A DNA stretch of 64,000 bases from Bimastos eiseni (GCA_959347315.1 OY365807.1:33769532-33833531), one strand, 5' to 3'; counted from the first letter of the stretch, positions 44,930 to 57,799 are shown. Numbers and translations: made by a program. Notes: a model not told the origin generated them from the letters alone.

Positions 44930-45190
44930 GAGGTAACTTGTAAGTTCCCTTTGAGCACGCTTCGAAGACGCAACTTCGTGCCTTCTCAAGGGATTAGACC
45001 TACCACCTGGAATCACCTCCCTTCGGATCTGCGTGCTCTTGTAGCTATTAAGACACTGTACACACCTTTTAAGAACATCTGAAAACTATTCTTTATCGCC
45101 TGTAAAGTTTGACTGGGAGCGTCTCTGAGTAGGTAATAATCTCCGAGTAGGTAATATGTGAGGGGCGCTATATAAGTCCTATGAATGAAT
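44930..45190 (+). mobile_element. LINE 3' end: RT C-terminus plus 3' UTR tail
   Basis: The frame ending at 45080 reads RRRNFVPSQGIRPTTWNHLP then SDLRALVAIKTLYTPFKNI, the conserved C-terminus of L2/CR1-type LINE ORF2 (R-WN-LP-xxLR-xxx-FK). It is followed by an untranslated tail with GGGAGCG...GAGTAGGTAAT...GGGGCGCTATATAAGT and AATGAATGAA. This copy links the three orphan tails elsewhere in the window to one LINE family. The upstream part of the ORF is lost. Confidence 0.7.
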
Positions 45191-45199
45191 GAAATATCT

Positions 45200-46080
45200 G
45201 TGGAAGGATGACAGAAAGACCTATAATAAAATGAACGCACGATCGGGACAGATTTAATTATGCTTTTTGTGTAATAATCATCTGCATCGGGCGCCAGTGC
45301 AGGCATTCCAATAATTATAGTGACGGTGTATTTGACGGCGCTCGTGTGTATGTTTACTGATCGCGTGGGTCCTTTAGTGTGGAATTTGATTGCTTTCTGT
45401 ATACCATGCGGTATACACTATAGCAGGCATATTGTATTGTCTGAGCAAATGAAGGCGTAACGCGATACAGGCATTTTTCACGAGATAGTGCACTTGTGGG
45501 CGGTATGAGGGAGCGAGGGGGCCCCAGCGCAGGTGATGCGGGCGTAGGGCGGCGGATGAGTCATGAGTCTGGGCGTCTCGTCAGAAACTCTAATCGAATT
45601 GCATCGAGGGGTCCGATTCGACCGTCGATTGTTGACTTAATGAAGCGAAAACAGACGCGGAACTAAGTGCCCTCAAAGTGCTACATTATTAAGACCATGC
45701 AGGATCGGACGACAGCGGAAACCCCGCACGGTGTGTGTTACAACGACTCTCTAATTAAAGGAGGGAAAGGTAAGCGATACAGGTGAAGTATTGGGTGTGA
45801 GGTTGATCCTTCAGATGAATCGACGACACGCTCTATATCAAGTGGTAGGCCTCCTGCAGATTGACGGAGCGTTTAATGGGATTTCACGTACTCTGCAATA
45901 CGGAGCCAAAAGTGCAGCAATAAAACACTGGAACACGTGAACGCTTGCAATTATTATGCACGTCTTTAATATTTACAGTTCCATCAAAATATATGCTGTA
46001 TGTTTCATGGACTTCGTTTGCTTGGTGCCTTAGATTCTATGATGACAAATGGCACGTAAACAGACAGAGACAGACGTCGA
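45200..46080. other. intergenic, no supported gene
   Basis: Moderately GC-richer than the surroundings at 45470-45640. I see no coding frame or RNA gene. Confidence 0.45.
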
Positions 46081-46083
46081 CGA

Positions 46084-46335
46084 GAAAGAGAGGGAGGGAG
46101 GAAGAGAGAGAGAGAAAGGGAGAAGGAGGGAGAGTGAGATAGAGAGAAGAAAGCGAGAAAAGAGAGAATGCGTAAGTGATGAAGCTAGAAAGATGGATGG
46201 ATTGATGAATTGATGGATCGATCGATAGATGGATGGATCGACGGATATGATAGATATGATGGATGGATGGATGGATGGACGGACGGACGAACAGACGGGC
46301 GGGCGGGTGGACGGACGGACGGACAGACAGACAGT
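46084..46335. repeat. (GA)n then (GGAT/GGAC/GGGC)n microsatellites
   Basis: GA-rich DNA to about 46160, then GATG/GATC and GGAC units, with GGGCGGGCGG near 46297-46308. Frames through it are compositional. Confidence 0.8.
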
Positions 46336-46339
46336 TAGA

Positions 46340-47580
46340 TATAAAAGAACTATTGTATGAGGATCAATGAAGAGGGGAAACTTAGTGGCATGCATTCTCT
46401 GCAAACGACTAATTCATGGACATTTTTACTCGTGTTTTGTTGGTGCCCAGCCGTCCTTCCATTCAGCAGCTAGGAATAAATGGTCAAAGACATAATCGAT
46501 CTTAAAGGTCGATTACATCTGTATTATTCGCCAAATATAAAGACTAGGCCTACCCGTCAAGGTATTCAATGAGATACTGCACAGGAAGTGGTAAAGATTC
46601 GCCATGAAATGAACCGACGAAGACAAGAACCCAAGAAGTCCGAATATATTTCAGAATCAGTCGATCGTTGAGCGATCAATTACTCTGTGCTATAAAAGCC
46701 AGTCTGTCGTAATGGTTGCGTAATTTTTGTCAGTTATAGACGGGGGTCTGAACGAGCGAGGGCATTCGGTACACAGCAGAGCCTGACGACATCATTCAAA
46801 GCCGATCAAATGAACGGAGAAAAAATAACGAACTGACACGTGTTTTAAATTGAGCCTAGAATTACGACCGCGCTGTTGCTATTTATAATCTCTTTCATAA
46901 ATGGCGTCGTGATCATTATTACAATAGATTATTAATGGCATAACGGGGACGCAAATGATTTATGTGATGACGATTTCATTGTAATCATTCTTTATGTTCA
47001 TTATCTTTTATCGTCATAGTTCCTGTTGGCTGCCGACGTTGCTTTCTTCGATCTTTCGCGTGGGCCATGTGCACTGAAGAAAGCAGGACATCGCGTGCAA
47101 TACCTTACCTCCATCACTAACAACAGTCACTGTCACAACCCATTATACAACTTCTGCACAACTTATGGTATCTTCAACTTCATTCTAAGCCTTACCCTTG
47201 GTGACTGCAATCTCTTTCTCGGCCTCTTCCAGTTCCACGCCTTCTCCAACGGTAGCAGTTGCACACGGTCTCCCACTCCAATAAAACCATCCTCCGATCA
47301 ACGACTGATCGATAAGTTTTGTGCGGAGAGTACATTAGGAAACGTCTGAGTCCAATTTCTGCCCAATTTTCCAATAGAATGGGATTTGGCTGCTTAAAGA
47401 CATTTCAGTGCACGTTTTCCGGTCTCTTTCTCTCGTTACCTCAACGTCAATCTCTTCAAATCACGTAATGGTCAAATAACTGGCATTGCTTTTGTTCTTT
47501 AAAATGATGGCACTGTCTGATTTTGGTGCAATGCGTTGAACTGATGACAGATAGTGGATCATCTCATCATGTTTAACACA
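46340..47580. other. intergenic, no supported gene
   Basis: Unique-looking DNA. A 107-codon plus frame at 47026-47349 has mixed composition but no recognisable domain or signal. Confidence 0.4.
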
Positions 47581-47584
47581 AAGG

Positions 47585-47812
47585 GTTTTTACTATCGTTC
47601 TACTTTTACTGTTCTTAAGACAAAGAAAGGAGGGAAAGGTACAAAGACAAAGAAAGGGTTGCTACTGTCGTGATGTTTTTAAAACAAAGAGTTGTTACTG
47701 TCGTGATGATTTTAAGACAAAGGGGTGTTACTGTTGTGATGTTTTTAAGACAAAGAGTGTTACTGTCGCGATTGTTTTTAAGACGAAGGGCTGCTACTGT
47801 CGTGATGTTTCC
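47585..47812. repeat. degenerate minisatellite of about 42 bp
   Basis: Four or five imperfect copies of a unit with the words TTTTAAGACAAAG, GTTACTGTCGTGATG. Copy length varies (about 38-45 bp). Confidence 0.7.
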
Positions 47813-47814
47813 TT

Positions 47815-49860
47815 TAGCAAGGAGTGCACGGGGTGTCCAAAAGACATTCTGAAGCGTTTTGTTTTATTCACTTATGCGGAATAATTTTTGAATAGAAGAC
47901 ATCCACATGGAACTACTTCTGACGAGCTACAGGTTCTACGTGACCAGTTAAGTAGGACACGGCATCCGATTGGTCACAGGGCTCTCCTTGCATCCCAGAG
48001 ACGGGACCTCGAAGGTCCCACGCTCACAAGTGCTCCGCAACATCATTGATGATGGTCATTAGCTACACAGCGGCGCTCAATAATTACATAATGAATAAAA
48101 CAATAGGGTTTGTTCTGGTATTGCTTTAAACTATAGCAACCGTCTAGAATTGGCAAATACGTCTCAAGTCATATCGATACATTTCGATAACAAATTGTTT
48201 TCGATATAATTTTCTGTTTGTCGATTCGAAGTAGCTTGCATAAATAATAGTCTTTCCATCTCGATTATACACCTGCTTTTAATTATGCTATCTACACATT
48301 TTTAAAATAAATTATTGTAAGATCGCAAGTGTTGTGCGTGGACTATCCTGTAGTAGACCTACCAGAGTCGAACTGGGGCCATTTAAGGCTTTGCAATATA
48401 AATATTTAGTGTGTGATGTATAATTAATTCCTTTCTTTGCCCTATATAAATGTAGGTGTAAAGGACATTGCAACTAGAGGGAATCGTATGCCAGAGTTAG
48501 ACATAGATCATTTTGAGCGTTGCCACTTTAATCATCCATGCAGCCGCGTCTCAATCTGGCCCATAAAATGCAGCATTAGACGAATACCAGATTTACTTTA
48601 GGCACATTCTGCACATAAGAAAAAGTAACACAAATATTAATGATAACAGTATTAATAATTATATATCAAATTATACATCAAACGTTGATGTACTTGTTTT
48701 CAAGTGTTATTTCATACACTTCTTAATTGTTTTTTGCAAGTAGAATATGCTAACTGTGTAGATTATAGTTCGTGTACACAGGGAATAAATATCGACGAAT
48801 CAATCGATTGTTGTGACGTTATTGTCAATGGTAATTTAATGATCGCTTTTGGAGTTTGCATATTTAGGATATTAATTGTGTGTAATGGCGTACAGTTAAT
48901 ATATTTCTGTCTTGAGGACACTGTACACTGAAACCCAAGGACTCATGGCGGCTATGGCTCACAAGCACAACGGCCAGTCAGCTACTGCCACGTGCGGCCA
49001 TTCATTCCCACTTGGTTGCACTAAGTGGCATAAATTACCATTAGACCTATATCATTTTTACGCGTCAAGTTAAAAATAGTTACTTAATCCAAATAGTCAT
49101 AATACATATTTCTGATATTTGGCTACTTATAGATAAGTAACGACAACAACCTATTGCAATATGAACGTAGGCGTATACTTAATAGGATTCTCCACTGAGT
49201 TTTAATGCAACATAATAATCTAATAGGCATGACCCATTTAGCTTATATGTGTAGCGTACACCAACGTAGATATTAGGCCCCTAATAGGCCTACTTATTTT
49301 TTCGAAACTGTATGAAGGTGTTATAAAACGGTGAATATGAGGATAGCAGTGCAGATATATATTCACCCAAATGTTAGAAGACATTTGAGATATGGTGTAT
49401 TTGAGACGCTTCTTGAAGGAAGACTAGAATTAACGCTTAAAAGATTATTTGCGATTTTACTGCTCACGAAAGATTAAATAAACTTATTAAATTTTCGGCA
49501 AAATTCAGGAAGACTCCCCAAATGCATTTTGAATGTCCCTCCAGGTGTGAAAATCATGCATTGAAAACTACTATGGGGTAAAATCTTACACTGGTTGTTG
49601 CGTGAATGGTATAACAACGTGAAAAGGCCTCGGGAATCTCTAAGTCTTGTTTAACCTCAATTGTTGTTACTTTGCAGGTTTTATCAGTTTAGCTAAACTA
49701 AACTATTTGTGAAGGTTGATCATCGATATGATGCGATTTTTAATTTTTGAGTCATCCTAATGTATGCGCACATTTATGATTGTATGTGTGTATTGCATGT
49801 ATGCATTACATTGTATTGATTTATATAGCTCTGCACTCTCCTATTATGATGCTAAGCGTC
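47815..49860. other. intergenic, no supported gene
   Basis: AT-rich sequence. GCGCTCAATAATTACATAATG at 48075 faintly resembles the LINE tail family. No gene is recognised. Confidence 0.4.
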
Positions 49861-50093
49861 ATTTTTATTGACGAGAAGTGTCACAACAATTGGCAAAACA
49901 GTGCACGATAAGCTACACAAGTAAACTTATATGGTTGGCCCACGCACAAGCGTGGGACCAGCCAACGGATACCTGTCGACAGCTGTAAGATGGCATGTAT
50001 GCTAGGAGTAACTGGACCAGGCTGCGTCGATAGGGTAGAGTGACGACTGTCAACGGCAATCGCAGACACGGGATGCTGTCGACAAGTAGTCTC

Positions 50094-50432
50094 TCACTGG
50101 TAGGAGATGACGTACGCCCAGATATTCGTCGAGGCACAAGGAGTACGTAAAAAGGCATTCGTCATTTGTTGGTCGGTAGATTGAATACTGAATAGCCATC
50201 CGTTGCTATCGGTCGAGGTCATTCCAATGGCCACGTCAGTGTCACCCACCACCGTGACGAAAACCCTCGGCTGCATGGGGCGTTCACGGCCGCGCGGCTG
50301 AGACTCGACCGTAAACATAAGATAGGATGGTCCGATGGATTTACATATTCTAGGCAACTTGCGAACAACGTGCCACTCAAACGTAAAAATATCTTTGGTA
50401 AAATCGACGAATAAATCCGGTACACTTAACAT
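50094..50432 (-). CDS. unidentified open frame, possible exon
   Basis: A 112-codon minus-strand frame from ATG to TGA with balanced composition (for example PRVFVTVVGDTDVAIGMTS) in a locally GC-richer block, unlike the low-complexity frames elsewhere. It has no recognisable domain, signal peptide or neighbours. It could be an exon or single small gene, or chance. Confidence 0.2.
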   Translation of the reverse strand: MLSVPDLFVDFTKDIFTFEWHVVRKLPRICKSIGPSYLMFTVESQPRGRERPMQPRVFVTVVGDTDVAIGMTSTDSNGWLFSIQSTDQQMTNAFLRTPCASTNIWAYVISYQ

Positions 50433-51699
50433 CGGGACGCAAACCTAGCACTAGTAAACTCCAACATGTTCGAAATTACTGTGAGAATTCTGCATTTAGA
50501 TGAAAATATACGTCGAAATGACGAAGCAGTTGATCAATCGAACAACATAGGGTCGTAGAAAATGCGCAAAAGTATTCTATACGCATGCATGCATCTGTGT
50601 ATATATAAGCGTTTACGTAGGAAAATGAAACAACTAAATAAAAAAATTTACCGTTGTTAAACTTAAGCTGACTGTAGCTGAATAAGAAAGACTGAATTCA
50701 GGTGAGTTTGCGAAATAACATATCAAATCAAAATTACAAAAATAACATAACCCAAAGTCGTTAGCCACGGATTATAATTAGCAGGCTTCAAATCCTTTAT
50801 GGTCCCATATAAACGTATAGATGGTCATACATGCACATTCATTAGATTCAGACATACATGCACACATACACGAATGCATACAATTATATTCAGATACGTA
50901 TGTATTATGTCTTTATTTCCTGTCTTGTCTTTTATGCCCTCCCTCTGTCCCTCCTTTTCTCCCATTCTCCCATATTGTCTCAGCTTCCCGCCCTTCCTCC
51001 CTCCCTCCAATGTTTTCCTGTAGTGAGAGATGGCATACATGTTTCGTATCGATAAGAATTATTTTCCCATTTTAGCACCTCTTTAAATTTCCTTCCCATG
51101 GCACACGACGTGCTGTGTGCTTGCAACATAATAAAGTTATAATTATCTTGCTGTCCATAAAAAAAATTGTCGGTGGAGCACATTTTACGGAGTGCGGCTG
51201 ACTGTCGAAAAAGTAAAAACGCACCGAGAGATATGAACAGTAAATCATTCGCTGCTGAAACTATACATCCTTTGCGAAATACGCGAGGGCGTTCAGATCA
51301 CGAACTTTGTGTTACGATTAGTGCACAGATATATTAAGTCAACAATTACCTTCTCACTATTTACGCTACCAGACCCGATGCGATTTAGCCTTGTTCGCCA
51401 GTTGTTGCCTTTGCGTGCCGTGCTATTCGTGGACGTGACATTGATATAGCGCCTGAGTCAGGCGACCGTATCGACTGCTAATGAAGACGTCGCTGCTGCA
51501 ACAACGGACGCCTCGCAACAACGGACGAAGATCGAAATCGATGCTCAACCTGTTACCCACCGCCATCGTCCACGCCGACGCCTGCGCTGCCGAAGACGTC
51601 CAGTCGACTTGTTAATTGTTACAGGCCGCTGTGTTGTGGTATACCACTATACCATGCAACATTATGTATGTGTGACGAATGTTGTGTTTCGGGTGATCG

Positions 51700-51835
51700 A
51701 CCGGACGGACGGACGGACGTCCAGTAGAAGGAGCACCCGACTGACTGAAGGAATCGATTGATCAGTTAAGCTGATCAGTTGAGTGGAGCTGATCAGTTGA
51801 TTTGAGTTGATAAGTTTAGTTTATCAGTTACCTTG
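51700..51835. repeat. GGAC run and GATCAGTT-type short tandem repeat
   Basis: (GGAC)4 at 51703-51718, then degenerate copies of TGATCAGTT(A/G) spaced by about 18-20 bp. Confidence 0.6.
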
Positions 51836-52002
51836 TTGATCTGTCTTCATCTCTCTCTGTCTTCTTCCGTTCAGCCCATATGACGATCCGTCAGGGTGTT
51901 CCGCTCTGGTCCGCCAAACTGACGGCTCTGCATGTGCGAGTCTCTTTGTAGGATTCAATGCTTCTGCGGACGGCGCAACAAAAGTCAATCCTACAATTGC
52001 TT

Positions 52003-52360
52003 GTGGTATGTATGTATGTATGTATGTATGTATGTATATATGTATGTGTGTATGGATGTATATATGTTTGTTTTTTGTATGTATGTTTGTTTTTTGTTTG
52101 TATGTATGTATGTATGTATTTATGTATGTAAGTATGTATGTATGTATGTATGTATGTATGTATGTATGTATGTATGTATGTATGTATGTATGTATGTATG
52201 TATGTATGTATGTATGTATGTATGTATGTATGTATGTATGTATGTATGTATGTATGTATGTATGTATGTATGTATGTATGTATGTATGTATGTATGTATG
52301 TATGTATGTATGTATGTATGTGTGTATGTATGTATGTATGTGTGTATGTATGTATGTATA
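52003..52360. repeat. (GTAT)n array, about 350 bp
   Basis: Long, nearly pure GTAT tetranucleotide array, with degenerate ends carrying GTGT and TTTTTTGT. Tyr/Met/Cys/Val and His/Thr/Tyr/Ile frames on either strand are artefacts. Confidence 0.95.
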
Positions 52361-52495
52361 ATATATGCACAACACTGTACATGTATGTTAGTTTGTAGTG
52401 TTCTATTTAAAACTGTTCATCAATAACTTTGGATACCTTGTTAATAACGTGCTCACAATGCTTAGACCACACAAGATTTTCATTTATGCTACATA

Positions 52496-53856
52496 GGATG
52501 GGCCAAAAAAGTAAACCCCTAACGTGTTTTGCTAATGCTTCGGCCAAAAATAGGAATTAATAAATGAAATTTTACAGTCGCATAGCTAATTTCAATTTGC
52601 ATATTATTGCCAAAATTTACTAATCTAATTTAAGCACAACAAAAGTTATATCGCTTTTAATGAGTCAACCGCTTTTTGTGGCTGTCAAAAACATTTGACA
52701 CAGCAGAAAGTAAATAAAACGATTCCTGAAATCACATCTCAAGTATGTTATAAAGCAAGCTTCATGGTGTTTTGCAGTCTTTTTTTCAAAGTGTCCACCA
52801 CTTGTTGTCACACATGTTGTCAATCCCTTTTAACAGATTTTTTGGGTTTTTTGATGCATGGGTTCTTAGGTAAATCTTCCCATTTCAGCTTCAATGCGAC
52901 CGTATCGTCATTGTCTTTGGTCGCAGATTGTGGTAATTCTCGAGCATAGCCCCCAGCACGTGATAATCCAGCGGGTTCAAATCCAGAGAGCTTGGGGGCC
53001 TTTGGTTATTCTCATCGAAACCAGGACAATTGACCGTGAGCCAATCTCGCGCGAGGCGAGCAGTACGCGTCTTGCTGAAAGATGAGTCCAGCTGGCAGCA
53101 GATGCTTTCAAACTGATATTAATTGCGGAAGCAGATGACCAACGTAGCATGCAGCATCCAATTTCATCATTTCATCAACAAAATGCAGTCGACATTGCCA
53201 CCAAAACCAAACACCAGCCGGTGTCATGACATGTGAAGTGAGTTGAATCGATCAGGATTGACATCTGATTGTTTGCCGCTGGATCAAACACGGTTGTTTT
53301 GGTTGCTGATTAGTGGATTGAGGTTGAAGTTCTTCTCATCGTGAAGAACACACGCTTCGTGTAGCGAATATTTAGCCTAAGAAGCAGTGCTGAGAAGTGG
53401 TCAAGTGTCTTCTGACGCCCTGCATCGGTGATAACTGCCCAGCGACACCACGGAAAGCGATGTTTATTTACCAACTTGATCGACTGCCTGCTAGATGACT
53501 TCAAAGTAACGTCCATATATGCTAGTTCCCGTCTCATTTCTCAATGATAATAATAATAACTATGAAGCTTTAATAACTATGAAGCTTGTTTCATGACAAT
53601 TGCTTGAGATGTGATTTCATAAAATACGTTTTTCAGTAACTTTTTGCAGCCTAAAATGTTTCTTGGCTATCAACAAACCGCGTTTGGACTCATTATAAGT
53701 GATATAACTTTTACTGTGTTTGAAAGTTTTTGTAAGGTATGGCAATTATATGCAAGTATGAATAAGCTATGCGCCTGTAAATTTTAATTTATTAATTCCA
53801 ACTTTTGGCCAAGATATCAGCACAATACCGAGGGGTTACTTTTTTGGCCCACCCTG
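52496..53856 (-). mobile_element. mariner-type transposon, 1.36 kb, decayed
   Basis: Both ends start with GGGTGGGCCAAAAAAGTAA-type sequence (left GGATGGGCCAAAAAAGTAAA, right as reverse complement CAGGGTGGGCCAAAAAAGTA) and are flanked by TA. The inverted similarity continues about 90 bp, through GGAATTAATAAAT and TTTTACAG(T/G)CGC. The left end lacks two bases relative to the right. Confidence 0.9.
52780..53640 (-). pseudogene. mariner transposase, multiply frameshifted
   Basis: On the minus strand: NKHRFPWCRWAVITDAGRQK, LLLRLNIRYTKRVFFT, then after a shift DEKNFNLNPLISNQNNRV (first catalytic Asp), IFQQD (second, 53069), and DLNPLDYHV (third, about 52981). This is a DD(34)D-type mariner transposase. 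Asp-to-Asp spacing is shortened to about 29 codons by a small loss near 53060. Several stops and shifts make it non-functional. Confidence 0.85.
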
Positions 53857-53859
53857 TAT

Positions 53860-56150
53860 GTTGATAACACTCGCGAAGTTCACATACGCTGCACGACATA
53901 ATTAAGTACTATCAATTCTGAACGTTGGAATTGAGAATTCTGATATACCTGTTTACCATTATGTTTAGATTGAAAAATTACTGAATTTTTTAACATTCGG
54001 AGATAACAAATTACATTGAACCACATAGACAAATAACTTAGTCCTTCGTTGCTGTGCAGTGAAATAAGTTCTTACAGTTTCTTTCAACTAGAAATACAGA
54101 AGCATCATCAGTGGAAATAATTAGATTCAGTTTTGGTGAAATGATTTATTACAAATTTATATCGACCTGATTCACAATTTATCTGGTATGATCATGATTT
54201 GTCAGTTATTATTTTGATGGCATAAATGATATTGTGTTATCATGTGTGCATAATAATTAATTGATAACTTTAGTGCTAATATTATCGTATTCGTTTACGT
54301 GATAGTTAAGAAAGCAATGAGCAATATCTGAAATATGGTCATAATAAATTGTGGTACACATGTCTAAATTGAAGTGCTGAATTGAATATTAGAAAGTCGT
54401 CCAGCCATTTCAAATTTATACTAGAAAATAGTCAGTTGGGTCAAATATCCTTTAGGTCTAACCTGTTGATGACGTTAACTGAAAATGAGTGATCATTGAT
54501 ATGTTTAATCCTTGTTGGGATAATTATGTGTTTCTGTCATCGCTGAGGTCAATGAGATGGCTGATTGATTGATTGAATAATAATGATCCCAACTTGGACC
54601 TCCGAGCAAGACCATGTATAGCATAGGATAAACCAACCTTACAAAGTAGACCTGTTGACGCCGATCAGACAATTGAGGTCTACCTAAACCAGTCCAATGC
54701 TATACCACGTACACCGTGGTGTTGGTGTTTAGTAAGACTTTTCGTCATCCGGCCTAGCCTATCTATGGCTTTGGGCATGTCTAGAAATATTCCTAAGGTT
54801 TAATTTCCATCCTATAGTCTTTTAAGTTTTAGTATTCACTTCAGTTAAGGCAAATTTAGTAGAATGATTTTTTTTATTTGAGCTGATAAAACGCAAATAA
54901 AATGCTTTACATGTAATATCTTATTGTATATAATGAAGCGTATTAGTCTTCTTGGCTATTTTTTTCTGAATCTTGCAGAAACATGGTAGTTTTTATATTG
55001 GCGATAGCTCACTATGTCCATATGGAATCCTCTGTGTTAAATATTGGAGATGCAGTTACAGTTTCCATATTATGTGGCACAATACCTGCTAGAAAGGACT
55101 AGTTAAGAATATTATTTTGGCCTAATGATATGTTGACCCAGCATCGTTTAATTGTTTCCACCGGAAATATCAGGAAACTAGTAGTCGTTTTTGTATTCTT
55201 TAAATTCATGTTGTATGAATCTCCAGCTCATATGCTGAGGTTAGGAATATTGAATTAAAGTTATGTTCATTTAAATACTTTAAGACATGACTAGTGATTG
55301 GAATTCTTGGATGTCAAGCAAGGTCAATGTGGTAACAAAGTTATTATTAAAGGATTAAATTATTGTAGTTGAATAGTTTCAATATTATCATTTATTCGCA
55401 GAGATAGGATATTTTGCTGAGGGCCCTCTTAGTGCATGGTCTACCGGCCTCCTTCAATTACCTTCAGATTTCCTTTAAAAGCCTATTGCCAATACGTGAT
55501 TTTAACGTAATAGTATAATATTGCTTCTAAAATTTCAGAAAAATGCTGTAAATCTGTTTTTATGGAATTGATGCCTTAGACGTGCATAATCGATTTCGAA
55601 TTTAAATATTTCCTTATTTGGCATATCTTTTCCTTCTAGAGGATTTCAACAAAGTATTTATGGCATGTTAATCCAGGGTTTGGTTTTGGTTCTATATGAT
55701 CTTATCTGCCATATTACGAATCGGAAGCAGGAGTTATACAGTTTATTCAGATTTTTGTTTTGAAGGTTTTGTATAGCATCTGGGTCACCTAAGGGCACAT
55801 AGGTCATCCTAGGTCTATTCCCGAGAAGTGACTGAAAGTCATTATGTGCCTATTCATTACTTAGGCGATATGATAGGGACCTATACATTATTACTTTAAG
55901 AAATATGAGCCAGTTTGTAATTAATCAATGTCGTCTTGAGATTGCAGGAAGAATTGAACATGTTAGAAGCCATAATTAGCGTTTGCGTTCAGACAAGATA
56001 TAGCCGTACGGCGGCCCGAAACGTAATCATTCTATCACTCAAGTCTGATGTTACATGATGCTTCAGATAGACATGATCTGACACATGAATTCTCTTTCGG
56101 TAAAATCTTATTGCCGCTGTTGGAAACATGTATTTAACAAAGAATCTTGC
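53860..56150. other. AT-rich intergenic DNA, nothing recognised
   Basis: About 2.3 kb with no open frame of note and no repeats that I can identify. It has many AT runs. Confidence 0.5.
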
Positions 56151-56156
56151 ACAAAT

Positions 56157-56320
56157 GGAAGCTGGATTGATGAAACAAATTATGCTTCACAGGGAGCTGG
56201 ATTGAGGAAAAGATTTTTGTTTAACTGGGAGCTAGATTGATGAAAGTATTTATGTATAACTGTATGCTAGATCGATAAAATGAATTCTGCATTACAAGAA
56301 CTTGGATTGATGTTGAGATT
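56157..56320. repeat. degenerate tandem repeat, about 34-46 bp unit
   Basis: Four or five imperfect copies of a unit with (G)GAGCTGGATTGATGAAA and ATTTATG/TTAACT words, at about 56157, 56203, 56238, 56272 and 56306. Confidence 0.6.
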
Positions 56321-56329
56321 TCACAGTTA

Positions 56330-57760
56330 AACGGATTTCTTTTCACCAATCCTAATCTTTTCACCAATTTCTACCACCGACGCTAACTGATTTGCCATGG
56401 AGAATAATTTACAACGCTATTTATTAACATGGGCAATTTACAACGCTAAAAGCAGATTCTACCTCTCTTCAAAATGAAATTCAATGCAGATGTTAAGCTA
56501 AAAGTCTATTAGGGAAAATTCGTGTAAATTATTTTAAATTGTTTAAGATTATTCGTAGTCAAATTTATGATGGAGACCGCATCACAAAATATTCAAAACT
56601 ACACGCCAAGTTTTTAAATGTTAATGTGTAGGACCTACTATGCTTTTGTTTCTTTGCAAAGTTTGTTGATGTGTAAGTACAAGTTTAAAAGGCTGCTATA
56701 ATATATATCACAAAACACTTTGTTAAAAACTTAACTTCTCTAAGTTCAAAAAACCTTTTATCCGGCATATCACAACAACGTCATACCCGTAGTAATCAAC
56801 CTGCTTCACTGCTTACATCATACATGCCTGTTGACAGTATTACATCTAATTATAATTTGTATTGATGTCGCCAGTTTGCAAGCTAGAAAATAATGGGACA
56901 CTTTATTAATTTGATAAAATGACCGATTGCGACGAGCGTCCCTCTGGACGATGGCGCTATATAAAAGTCATCGATCGACAGCAGAAGCGTAGGAGGACTA
57001 CGGATGAGAATGTCTACCTGGCACATGAGATGGGAGACATCAATGGGCTTCGCCTGAAGCAGAGGGCCTCAATACAGACACCAAGGAATATGCAAATATC
57101 AACGGAGTGTCAAGCAGCGAAACCCGACACCTCGAGGCGGACGCCTACCCCTTCCATCTCTACGACCGACCCACAGGCCAGAAATTCATGAATCAGTTGG
57201 AGATTTGGTCTGGACCGGCTGGTTGACACTAATCATGAATAGGGGACAATTCCGACACGAACGGTGCAATCTGCTAGGCGACATAACTGTAGTAATGGAA
57301 TTCATTGTCACTAATAAGGCTCAGCCATAACAGCCGCTAGTCAAACAATAACTAGACGCCCCTAGGACTCTGATGTTACGCTAGGGACGCCAAGACCCGT
57401 CCAACCAGGGTTTAGTAATGGTGTCTGCTGGTGATCTATCATCCAATACAGATACGAGTTTTGCGTTTGGGATGGCGAAGGAAATCGCCTCTAGAAGGAT
57501 TCATATAGCGTAGCAAGCAAAGGAACAGAGACTTGTTTCGGAACTGGGGAAGACGCTAGGTCGTTCTGACGACAAGGGTAATCAACGTAGTTGGGAACCC
57601 CGTCTCCAACGTAAACCAGGGAAACATTTCTAAAAAGACACTAATAACTCCAGTACGTGTAGATAGGATGAGTGGTGTGTCTATATTTAATTAAATATAC
57701 ATATTAAAAACCCTCAAGTGTGTCGTGTTGCTGAGCTTGGTGATAGAGGAAAGAACCGAG
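56330..57760. other. intergenic, no supported gene
   Basis: A 90-codon plus frame at 56919-57191 is Arg/Thr/Gln-rich and unrecognised. GGCGCTATATAAAA at 56953 resembles the LINE-tail box but without its flanks. Confidence 0.35.
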
Positions 57761-57765
57761 CGGAT

Positions 57766-57799
57766 ACTCTCGCCATCAAGAAGAAGTAGTGGCGAGAGT
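57766..57799. other. perfect 10-bp hairpin with 14-nt loop
   Basis: ACTCTCGCCA, a loop of 14 bases, then TGGCGAGAGT. A stable stem if transcribed. No terminator-like T run or RNA family is recognised. Confidence 0.6.

Noticed and set aside
51824..52426. Tyr-Ile-His-Thr and Cys-Met-Tyr-Val frames of up to 183 codons
   Set aside because: Translation of a GTAT array in both directions.
52930..53000. tRNA B box (GGGTTCAAATCC) near 52976
   Set aside because: It lies inside the mariner transposase pseudogene on the opposite strand, with no matching A box or cloverleaf.
53860..56150. Search for genes or RNAs in the AT-rich stretch
   Set aside because: No frame above about 60 codons, no structured RNA signature and no recognisable repeat.
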